This document shows positions 55,244 to 64,000 of a stretch of DNA of 64,000 bases, in pieces (position 1 is the stretch's first letter; each line of letters begins with the position of its first letter). The notes beneath the pieces are model-generated. The model was not told where the DNA came from, did not search any database, and saw only the letters and a list, made by a program, of their open reading frames with translations. Made by a program: the position numbers and the translations under genes. The DNA is from Balaenoptera acutorostrata (taxonomy: Eukaryota; Chordata; Mammalia; Artiodactyla; Balaenopteridae). The stretch lies in the NCBI RefSeq assembly GCF_949987535.1, contig NC_080082.1, positions 46,534,374-46,598,373 of the forward strand. The letters run 5' to 3'.

Positions 55244-57041
55244 CTATTGTACAAACAAAATGGGTGCAGGTTGCTGGAACCTGCTAATCATGGGCTCTTG
55301 GGTTGCTGGGCTGTGATTCAAGGGTCTGGACGGGGGCTGGGGTGGCCAGGGTGGTGGGGGACCTTTGGGGGCTCTTTGCCAACCAGGACGATGCTATTTC
55401 AATATTTTAACCGCAGATGTGACTGTTCTGGTGCATTTTGGTCCTTGGGTGGGCCCCTGAACACCACACCCTTGGTCATAACCAGGGTGCAGCACTCCTG
55501 TTTATTGTAGGAAAGTAAATCAGACAGTGGACTGACAGCATCAGGTCCTGAGAGAAGCCCAGACCCGCAGGGCCGGGCCAGGAATGACAAGGCTGGGGAC
55601 ACATCTAGACACGGCATTAGGGGCTTTGCAAGAAAACGCCTGACCCACAGGAGTATCTCCGGATGGAAATTCAGACCCTTTGAAAACCCTAGGAGCTGAA
55701 ACTCCTTGTGCGTAGGGGAAGCCTCCCCCAATTCTCCAAGTTACAACAGCATGTGTACACCCAGCTGCTGATCTCCATGTAGGCCCACGTAGAGATTGAG
55801 GCTGATTCTAGCCACTGAGTCTGTCTGGGGTGATGATCTCTCCTGCTTAGACCACATCATTCCAAAGTGAGCATCCCCTGTAGATGGCTTCTGTAGCTGC
55901 TAGGCAGGCAGGTGCCAGGTGTAGATTTGTGATTTGGAAGCGCAGGCCAGTGGTGTTGAGTTTGGGGTCCAGCCAGTCTGAGGAGCCGTGAGTTTTGAGA
56001 AGGTGATTGGGTACCTTGTGTGGCTGGGGAGGAAACCCCCAAGTGATGGCCCAGATCAGACGCGGAGGTGCATGTTTGTGCTCATTCTGGGATGACAGGG
56101 ACATCACCATCCTATGGTTCGCTGGCTCACAAAGGGCTGGGAGCAGCAATCAAGGCCATGAGTACACGAGACGATCGCACCACAATCACCGTCATTGGGG
56201 GGAGTGTAGTCCACAGTGTTCGGTCCGTCATGGAGGCAAGAGGCTGAGGGGAAACCTGGGCATGTTCCAAACACAATCAAATCCTGCAGGCATTAGGAGC
56301 ATTTCCGAATCTACATTGCTCCATGCCAGGATGCTGAAACACTGAAAGACCATTACCCCCTGGCCCTTCTATTTCTGTCTGCTGTGAGCTCTCCTTTGGA
56401 AATGGTGGGGAATTTGCATTTATCAGAAAATTGCTTACTTACTCTAATCAGCTATTTTTAAGATTTTATTTTAGCTAGATAATGAATAAGACTAAATTGA
56501 TGTCAGGCATGAAGTAATTTTAACCAATACCTTCAAAAGTCTATAATACCAAATATTGGAAAATTATATGTAGGGTAATCCAAATAATGAGATGTTAAAA
56601 TTTCTTGGATCCCAGGAACTCCTCTATTCATTTTGTTCTTCTCTCTCTTTCAACCTCACTGTGGGAGGCTCCATCGCTGACATCTTTATATATGATGTTC
56701 TCATTTCAGAATGCTACTGAACCTTCAAATGAGTACTTGCGTATGATCCTTGAATACAAAAATACTTAAATCAAGATTTTTATATTTTGGTGCAGTCAGC
56801 CAGAATGCATAGGGAGAAGTGGGAAGGCTTAGCTCTGGACTCTACCTCAGGAAGGCAGGAAAGGTCCTTCTAAGGAAGGGACGTTATTGGTGGGGGAGGG
56901 ATACAGATGCCTTGGGGGATGCTGAAAGACCAAGCAGGGAAAAGCATCCTCACCTCTGTAACCAGGGGCAAGTGCAGATTCCAAGTAGTGAGAACAAATG
57001 ACTTCTTCTGACACTAAGGACCTCGAACGATGCTCCAATAG
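55244..57041. other. unique DNA, about 1.8 kb
   Basis: No gene recognised. 56,400-56,620 is AT-rich and could be decayed repeat. Confidence 0.4.
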
Positions 57042-57055
57042 GAAAGAGTACAAAA

Positions 57056-57425
57056 GGAACTTCCCTGGTGGTGCAGTGGTTAAGAATCCACCTGCCAATG
57101 CAGGGGACACGGGTTCGAGCCCTGGTCTGGGAAGATCCCACATGCCGTGGAGCAACTAAGCCCGTGCACCACAACTACTGAGCCTGTGCTCTAGAGCCTG
57201 CGAGCCACAACTACTGAGCCCACGTGCCACAACTACTGAAGCCTGCGCCCTAGAGACCCTGCTCCACAGCAAGAGAAGCTACCGCAATGAGAAGCCCGTG
57301 CACTACAAAGAAGAGTAGCCCCCACTCGCCACAACTAGAGAAAGCCCACGCACAGCAACGAAGACCCAATGCAGCCAAAAATAAATAAATACATAAATAA
57401 ATTTTTTAAAAATTAAAAAAAAAAA
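57056..57425 (+). mobile_element. CHR-type SINE, variant with repeated motif
   Basis: A 370-bp copy with a perfect 14-bp TSD, GAAAGAGTACAAAA, at 57,042-57,055 and 57,426-57,439. The motif CCACAACTACTGAGCC occurs three times (about 57,169, 57,205 and 57,229), unlike the minus-strand copies at 16 and 38 kb. The tail is AATAAATAAATACATAAATA-rich. Confidence 0.95.
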
Positions 57426-57439
57426 GAAAGAGTACAAAA

Positions 57440-57689
57440 AATGGGTGCTCTGTCCATCACAGGTGGCCTCCTTTGCCTGCAGAGGAGAAAGTGGAAGGCG
57501 GCATCCACAGGGCCCGGAGGTGGTGGTGCCTGGGGAGGTCTGCATGAAGATTTGGCAGGTCCCTGGCCACAGCCTGCTAGTTTTCTTTGTGATTCTAGTT
57601 TCATACCAAAGGGAGAGAAAGAACAATTTGCATGTGCATTAAAGAAGGGTGAAGGGAATCTGCATCCATGTACTGGTCACTCACAACTC
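57440..57689. other. unique DNA
   Basis: A 175-codon plus frame (57,441-57,968) starts here and runs into MIR sequence; I reject it as chance. Confidence 0.35.
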
Positions 57690-57885
57690 GCCAGGAGCTG
57701 GACTAGATGCTTCATTGACATGATTGAACTTGATATCACAGTGTTTGCTACGTTTGCTCTTGTCACACCTTCCTATGGATGGGAGACCAGAAGCCTAGAA
57801 AAGTGTCGTGATCACATATATGGGGAGAGGCAAAACAAGAATTCGAACCCAGATCCACCTAGTTCTGGAGCCCACGCCCTCAAGA
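57690..57885 (-). mobile_element. diverged MIR
   Basis: GCCAGGAGCTGGACTAGATG, CTATGGATGGGAGACC and AATTCGAACCCAGATCCACC (tRNA-like side) are antisense MIR in order. Confidence 0.6.
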
Positions 57886-58314
57886 GAGTTGCCAGGGCTC
57901 AGGGAAGACCTCTGGTGTCAGTGACTGAGCCACAGATCCAACGGAAGGGGTGGCCTCTGAATGTTTAGTAAGGGTTACATTTTGCCAAAATTGGTCAAAT
58001 CTTTTAAAAATGGTGAGACAAATGGGAAAACTTTCATTTAGAGAAAGACCTTAGTTTATTTTGGCACTAAGCCTGCCTTGGTTTTGTTGGGGAAACTTTG
58101 GTCCTCCCCATTCTTGGGGTCTATAGGGCTAGTGACCTGTCAGCCTTGCCCAGAATGGCAAGGTTGCCAGCCAGTGAGGACAGCAGAAGGCAAGGCTGTC
58201 GGCACTTTGCCAGAGCATAAGCATAGCGTGGAGGAGGGTGCCGTGGGCTGGAAAGGTCACATAGTGTACTTTCTGCTATTGTTTGTTTGTTTAGATGAGG
58301 AATAGGAATATTCC
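57886..58314. other. unique DNA
   Basis: No recognised feature. Confidence 0.35.
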
Positions 58315-58520
58315 TGCTCAGCCTTTACATCTCAGCTCATATGCGACCACCTGCAAAAAAACCTCCCCAGATACCAGGAGGCAGGGTTAGAGGCCCTGTA
58401 AAAGCACTGGGCCCACCCGACACTTGATGACATGTGACAGTGTGTGTTTATATTTCTGTCTCCCCCACTAAGCAGCAAGCTGTGTGAGAGCGGAGACTAA
58501 GTCTAGCGCCGTGGCTGTGG
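58315..58520 (+). mobile_element. L2 LINE fragment
   Basis: ATCTCAGCTCATATGCGACC, then CTGTCTCCCCCACTAAGCAG, CAAGCTGTGTGAGAGCGGAG and ACTAAGTCTAG are L2 3' landmarks in order. Confidence 0.6.
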
Positions 58521-59329
58521 CGAAAGAGTTCTAGAGATGAAGTGGGTGTGCTCTTGAGGCTGTGACGGAGAAAGGAAAAGCAGGATACAGCTTGGACCAG
58601 TGGTCCAAAGAGAGATGGGCATCCAGAATGCTGATCCCCACACGCTCCAAAGCAGAGTGAGTCTCTGGCCCAGTGGCCTCCTTGGGACCCTTCCCTGGAT
58701 TGGTGGGTGGGATGGTGGGCTGCGCTGGTCCACTGCAGGGCAAGGCTGCTCGGTGAGGGAGTCCTGGACCTGGGCCTGTCTGTTTGGCCAACCCATTGGG
58801 AAGTTCCTTCCTGCAATTGACATTCCTTCAAATGCAACAGCAGAATCAGAAGCATGAGCAGAGCCTGAAAGATGTAAGCAGTGGCCTCACTCTCCGCCCC
58901 TGTGGTCCACTGACTATTGATGGGGACTCTGGTACCACGTGCTGGGATTGGAAATGTCTTATTCTCAAGTGAAAAGACGAGATCTTGATCTCAAGGTCAA
59001 GTGAGACACAGATACAGAGGAGGAAAAGGAAAAGAGACAGAGATAGCAGAAGAGAGGGGCGATGGTGAAGCTTAGGGAGAATGGCATGCAGGAAGGAGAA
59101 AGTTACAGATTCATCTAAAATCCACACAGGAAACCAAACTCCAGCTTAAGCACTGTGACAGAGGGAGGCCCGCCTGGCCCAGCTCCATTCTTCCCACCCA
59201 TAGAAAAATTTAAAAACATATTTTACTATTTTCTCTGATACTCAGTTCCCCTGAGGAATACTTTTGTTTTGCTTTGTTTTGCTGTTTTTTTAAAGGAAAG
59301 ATGTTCACGGAAGGTTATAAAACCCATAT
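58521..59329. other. unique DNA
   Basis: No recognised feature. 58,990-59,060 is purine-rich. Confidence 0.4.
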
Positions 59330-59580
59330 AATTTACTCACAGTAATTGCCCACATGTTATTTATGTGCCGTGCTGGCAGTGAAACAGAGAAGAGCGCCTT
59401 GATCAATGCATTAGTCCAATCACGGGGCTGCTGCTCTTAATTTCTTTTGTTAGTTATTTCCATACTCGGGCAGCAATGCGTAGAATTATCTCGATTTACA
59501 GATCTCGGGACCCTGGGGAAAATCTCTTTGGAGCCATTTCTGTCTCCTGGGGAGTTTGATATTTATTCAATACTGAGTTT
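59330..59580. promoter_or_regulatory. conserved-looking element A
   Basis: Repeat-free block whose core, 59,371-59,465, is about 80% identical to 63,479-63,574. Shared exact runs are TGCTGGCAGTGAAACAGAGA, TTGATCAATGCATTAGTC and TTAATTTCTTTTGT, plus ATTTCCATAC at the end. An imperfect palindrome, CACAT...ATGTG, lies just upstream at 59,351-59,367. No open frame is preserved between the two copies, so a noncoding role such as enhancer is inferred. Confidence 0.5.
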
Positions 59581-59815
59581 GAAAGCCCTATAATACAGAT
59601 TCAACAACTCCAAATAACTTAGATGTGTAGTGGATCTCCATGACATTTCCCCTTTTTTTAATTGGTAAATTTGGGGGGCTAAGAATTAGATCATAGAAAG
59701 CTATTAAGAACAACTTTGAGTCACGGGAAGCCATGATTTGATACATTTGGCCAGGAAACAAACACACCCTAACAAACATATTACTTTTTCTTCTCTTTCT
59801 AAATACATGAAGTCC
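59581..59815. other. unique AT-rich DNA
   Basis: No recognised feature. Confidence 0.35.
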
Positions 59816-59865
59816 TTTGCTTTGTTTTGCTTTGCTTTGCTTTGTTTTGCTTTGCTTTGCTTTGC
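59816..59865. repeat. (TTTGC)n minisatellite-like array
   Basis: Ten pentamers, TTTGC with regular TTTGT variants. Confidence 0.92.
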
Positions 59866-60354
59866 CCAGAGTCTGTAACACAATATTCTAAGGCAGAGTA
59901 CTGATGGTAAACCTACTGGAAGCTGTGGGAGAAATTTCCTGTAACTTCAATTTACTTTGACAGAGGTGACACAGTTCATGTTATCAATGGGCCTGCTGGC
60001 CAGCCCCCTCTCCTCGAAGTTTCCAAGGAGCAAGAGGAGGGTATGGGCAGAACTTCCTTCTTTTGGGTCAGTAGCTTGCTTTGGTTTAGCGCCTGCAGGG
60101 AAAGGGTATAATCCCTCAGCCAAGCAGGTGTGGGAGACCAGAGTCCTTCTACTGAGCAAAGCCCTTCAGAGGAGCCCATGGGCAGGTAAAGCCTCCTTTC
60201 CTAATCCAGTATCACAGATATTCCAGACTCTGAACCTCAAAGGGTGTGGCCAAGGAGCCAAAGAAGAGATGGGCGAGCAGCTGTCAGACGACAGCCCGGA
60301 AGGTCCTGAGGTTTTTGATCAGCAATCAGGACCAACATTCTCATACAGTCAACA
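59866..60354. other. unique DNA
   Basis: A 176-codon plus frame (59,957-60,487) ends inside the MIR to the right. It lacks motifs and I reject it. Confidence 0.35.
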
Positions 60355-60565
60355 CTCACCAATGATGATAATAATTATCTGTATTGGGCTTGCCATTTCA
60401 TGGTCAGCATCCCATATAATCTCAACAGCCCTGGGGATAGATGCTGTTCTTATTCTTATTTTATATACAAGGAAACTGAGCCTCTGAGAGGTCTAGGCAC
60501 GTGTCCAAAGTCTCACCCAGGTGGTAAGTGACAGAACGGGGATGTAAGCCAGCTTCTGTCTGATT
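60355..60565 (-). mobile_element. MIR SINE
   Basis: Antisense MIR: ATAATCTCAACAGCCCTGGG, TTATATACAAGGAAACTGAG, CCTCTGAGAGGTCTAGGCAC and AGTGACAGAACGGGGATGTA in order. Confidence 0.85.
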
Positions 60566-62799
60566 CCAGAGATACCTTTCATGCCAAAACAGGTGAGTTG
60601 TCACTTCTCAGAAACAATCGGCCAAACACGCCGACCTCTCTCGGGCAGTAGGGTGACAAACTGCTCCGGTTTGCTGGGGACTGAAGGGTTCCCAGGACAC
60701 GGGACTTTCAATGCTAAAACTGGGAAAGTTCTGGAAAAACTGGGACAAGCTGTTTTCCTTATCTGGAAGTGACGCTTAAACAAGAACTACTATAAGAGTG
60801 TTAGCACTCAAAACTGTAGGAACAAAAATAAGTAGCAAATAAGTGGTTTGAGGGTGGGATGCAACCTTCTGGTGAGTTGTATTTGACCTGCAGAGTGTTA
60901 CTAAGGTTTTTAAAGTAGAATATTGTTGAAATTCAGGAGATTTCATATGGGAAGTTAGATCTCGTGCTCCTCTTAAAAAATAGAAAGATCAGATCTCAGA
61001 GGGCTGTAGTCCCAGCGAGGTTGATGGCAGAAGCCGCCTTTACTGGACACCTACTTACTTGATCTGTTCCTGCCAGGCTCACCTCTCTCCTTAGGTCACC
61101 TGCTGGGCTCTCCTAGACAGTTGAGTTTGGGATGTCTGGTACAGAGAGTGTTGCCCCATGGTAAATTCCAACAGGACCCCAAAAGATTTAATCCATTTGT
61201 AGGTTCTTTCTCTCTCGGCCTTAGTGTCCTTTCCAGGTTGAATATTCCAGAGTCCCACGCAAAAGAGTAACTTCCTGTTAAACCTGAATTCCAAACAATT
61301 CTCAAACACCCAGGAAGTTTACGTGTCCCTAATTACTGCTCACAGTGAGGGCTGGCGGCTCGGGGGTGGGGAAGCGCCCTTGAATTCTGATGGGAAAAGG
61401 AACATCTTCATGCAAGAGTTTGCGGAAAAAAGATAGTCCCTAAATGTTATTGTTTGAAATTTGTGGCAACGTGTAACTGACGATTATGTAGGATCTCAGA
61501 GCTTAGAACACATTTTTGCATACATTGCCTGTTCACGGCAAGTGTGGGAGGAAGGCAGTGTGGGAGGGTGAGTGGATGAAGCTCAGAGAGGCTGAAGGGC
61601 TCTAGCCCAGCACCTTCCACTCCCAGTCCCATTCTTTTCTCAGCACCACGTGCTAAAGCTTTATTAACCAGAATGTCCAGTTCACCAGAACATGCTTTTG
61701 TCTTGGAGATCACCCCAGACTGATATGCTCTGTAGGAAACTTCCCTGGAGAATCAGCCAACTTCTGCACCTCCTTTTCTTACTTATGTGCTTTTCTGCTG
61801 GCTGGCGACGCCACATTTCCGAGCTCGTTTTGCAGGGCTCATTGCTACAGGCCGGGTAGGTTGCAACTCCCACCTCTCCCTGTGAACGAGCAGCCTCAGT
61901 AGCTCCCTCGGAAGCTCAGCCAACTGAGAGCCTGACAAAGACAACAGGTGATTCTTCCTCTCCACGACCCGGCCAGGGAGAGCCTCACGGATGTTCTTAC
62001 TACGTACCCCGACCTTGCAGTCTTACACTTCTGGCTGAACAAGAGACAAACTGCTCCTCTCCACTTGGCTGTGTGCAGCTTAACGAATGCGTATGAAGAC
62101 TGTATAAATAATTCACATCACTCAAGAGGTGGCGAGCCGAACAAGTCCCTTCTGGTTACATTTATTTAAAGATAAGGTGAAACTAAGTGAGTGATGGCCC
62201 AGTTACAAAGGCCAGGGTCCAAAGGGGATTGGGACACTCTAAGTTACACCACCAGAGTGATTTGTGCAGAATTATGTCAACTTAGAGATCCTGGCACCTT
62301 GGGGGACGAGGAAATGTCTTATCTCTAAGAAAAGTGATGCACGATGAGTAATTCCCAAGGACAGCCTATGAGCTAATTCCACAGAATTCATTTTGGCTCT
62401 GGCAGGAACCAAATTTCTGTTTCAAGCTAAAAGGACCTCTGAACTAGTGACCTTGCCAATGCTGTTTTCTCTTGGAAACGTCACTCAGGGACTCCCCGGA
62501 GGCAAGCCCTGGCTCCCTGGTGTGGGTCCTTCAAGTCCAAGAAGTTGTTCTTTCCGCAAGCACTGGTGTGCTTACAAAGGGACTAGAGAGTCTTTGATTT
62601 GAATCAGTAGGTGAGAATGAATATCGTTTTGAAGCTTGAGTGAGGGCAGCACCCATGATCGGAAGCTGGACTAGGAAAGGTTGGGCAGTGCCCGTACACC
62701 CGGGAGAAGTGTCCTCTCCTGCCTGCATTTTACCTTTCCTATTCTGTAGCCACGTTTTCATTGTTTTTCCTCCTCCCTTTTCCCACAGTGCCCCCTAAA
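60566..62799. other. unique DNA, about 2.2 kb
   Basis: No gene or clear transposon seen. Confidence 0.4.
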
Positions 62800-63110
62800 T
62801 ATTTCCACGGGAGACTCTGAGAACTTTGTAATAAGGAAATTGTATCGCCAGCTGACAATAAAATTTACGAAGCAAAGCATCCTCTGTTAATGCTGCCCAA
62901 ACGTCTTTGTTTCTGAACGGCCAAGATGCTGCGAATATTCCAAGTCAGTAACCCTGCCTCCAACAGGCGGTGAAAAACAGTTAGCGAGGCTGACAGATCG
63001 ATGCAGCCACGGAGCAATAATCCTTGCTGCGTTGGACTTTGTATTTAAACACTTATTTTATGTTTAATTAATTTCTCCAAAGTGGAAAACTCCCAGGCTG
63101 CCTTTGAAGC
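62800..63110. promoter_or_regulatory. candidate conserved noncoding block
   Basis: Repeat-free block with CTAAATATTTCC, a CAGCTGACAATAAAATTTAC segment and GTTTAATTAATTTC near 63,063. It sits 4 kb right of element A and 0.4 kb left of element B. Conservation is inferred from composition and neighbourhood only. Confidence 0.35.
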
Positions 63111-63400
63111 AGGCAGTTTGTGTAAAAGATTTTGTTTTAAGAATAAGAGAAAGGAAGGAAGGATGGAAATTGGGGGGAAAGGTTTATGTTTTTCCTGTTG
63201 TTTTTTCAAATATGATGTGACATTGTGAAAAGGCCTCCTGAAAGTGCAATTCTTTGTGTGATGGAAGAGAGGAGCACCTGTAGTCTCACTTCATCAAAGA
63301 AACAGACGTGTATCTATAATTTATGCTTTGCTTTAAGCTTCTGCTGATCTGATGTGGCTTTTTTAAGACAACACAGGCAGCCCTGGCATCACTTGTCAAT
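63111..63400. other. unique DNA
   Basis: Includes a short GGAAGGAAGGA run near 63,153 and otherwise nothing recognised. Confidence 0.35.
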
Positions 63401-63600
63401 CACTGGGGCATGCTCAAATCGTAAACCATTAGCAGAAGAGACGGTGGAGTTTCTTTAATGACGCTTTTATATGGGGCATGCTGGCAGTGAAACAGAGAGG
63501 GTCTGACTTGATCAATGCATTAGTCTAATCACAGAGTTCCTGGGCTTAATTTCTTTTGTCGGCAATTTCCATACACAGGCTGCGTTCAGGATCCTCGCAA
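63401..63600. promoter_or_regulatory. conserved-looking element B
   Basis: Its core, 63,479-63,574, is the same-strand partner of element A. It keeps TGCTGGCAGTGAAACAGAGA, TTGATCAATGCATTAGTC, AATCAC, TTAATTTCTTTTGT and ATTTCCATAC, with one single-base indel relative to A. Similarity fades on both sides, which makes a large recent duplication unlikely. Confidence 0.5.
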
Positions 63601-63839
63601 AGACCCGTTCGGAGCCCTGCGTGACACGTGCAGTCACCTCGGCTGCATGCCGCTCGGTGGGAAGCGATGTCTGCAAGAGAGGGACCAGGCAGGCTGGACG
63701 GTTGCCTTTGAATCCTGTCTCGCGGTGAAGACCAGGAACACCCACCCCACGCAGCCTTGGCTCCAGACCCGGGGTGACTGCCAGCCCGGTGGCAGACCTT
63801 GCCCTGCCAATCTTGGCCCCCTCGGTGATTCTGTTGCCG
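63601..63839. other. GC-richer unique DNA
   Basis: Overlapping minus frames (63,512-63,891) come from local GC content; no motif seen. Confidence 0.35.
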
Positions 63840-64000
63840 TGCTCGCCAAAAGCAGAATCCGTGTATAATGAACAAGTTTCATGTTCAACATTTTAAGTGT
63901 CTATTTATGAGTCCCGATAATTAGCCCTTTGTCTGCAATTCCAGCGATGATGATTAGAATTTCATCTCTCGTTATTAGTGTCGCTCCCCAAACTCGTCCT
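63840..64000. promoter_or_regulatory. candidate conserved noncoding block at window edge
   Basis: Repeat-free with homeobox-like cores: GATAATTAGCCC near 63,916, GATGATTAGAATTTC near 63,949 and CGTTATTAGTG near 63,970. It may continue beyond the window. Confidence 0.3.

Noticed and set aside
57441..57968. 175-codon plus frame
   Set aside because: Starts just after a SINE tail and runs through a diverged MIR.
59588..59881. Lysine/serine repeat peptide on the minus strand
   Set aside because: Produced by the TTTGC microsatellite.
59957..60487. 176-codon plus frame
   Set aside because: Its end is encoded by an antisense MIR, so it is not a conserved protein.
1..64000. CRISPR arrays, operons, phage or plasmid features
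   Set aside because: Nothing of this kind is present. Composition, SINEs, LINEs and CpG islands show vertebrate nuclear DNA.

Overview
The window reads as mammalian nuclear DNA, most likely from a whale or dolphin. The main evidence is repeat content. At least six copies of roughly 320-370 bp match the CHR-type tRNA-Glu-derived SINE of cetaceans and hippos, several with intact target-site duplications (TSDs). Two shorter relatives and L1 3' ends of the cetartiodactyl type are also present. I saw no BovB, Bov-A or pig PRE-1 sequence, which argues against a ruminant or a pig. Species and chromosomal locus cannot be fixed from sequence alone.

I recognise no complete protein-coding gene. Nearly all open frames are short, lack family motifs, and fall in GC-rich DNA or repeats. 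Layout: (1) Positions 1-7,000 hold four CpG-rich blocks (1-1,790; 2,590-2,900; 3,140-4,110; 6,560-6,840), a density typical of the surroundings of developmental regulator genes. The first block has a TATA box followed by a strong plus-strand splice donor, and two strong minus-strand donors, so noncoding or 5'-untranslated first exons on both strands are plausible. (2) Positions 7,000-58,500 are intergenic or intronic DNA with L1, MIR, L2, hAT-Charlie, MLT1 LTR and CHR insertions, many of them nested. A 153-bp minus-strand open segment with splice-like edges (38,925-39,077) is the best candidate coding exon. (3) Several repeat-free, AT-rich blocks look like conserved noncoding elements (10.0, 14.0, 43.7, 46.6-47.6, 49.4-49.9 and 59.3 kb, and 62.8-64.0 kb).

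The most interesting signal is a pair of similar single-copy-looking elements about 4.1 kb apart (59,371-59,465 and 63,479-63,574). They share three runs of 14-20 identical bases and read as either a locally duplicated enhancer or two exapted copies of one ancient repeat. A second is a 75-bp block at 43.7 kb with four AATCAA sites spaced 24, 21 and 22 bp apart. Overall the window suggests the regulatory flank of a developmental gene lying to the left of it. That reading is inference; no alignment or expression data were available.
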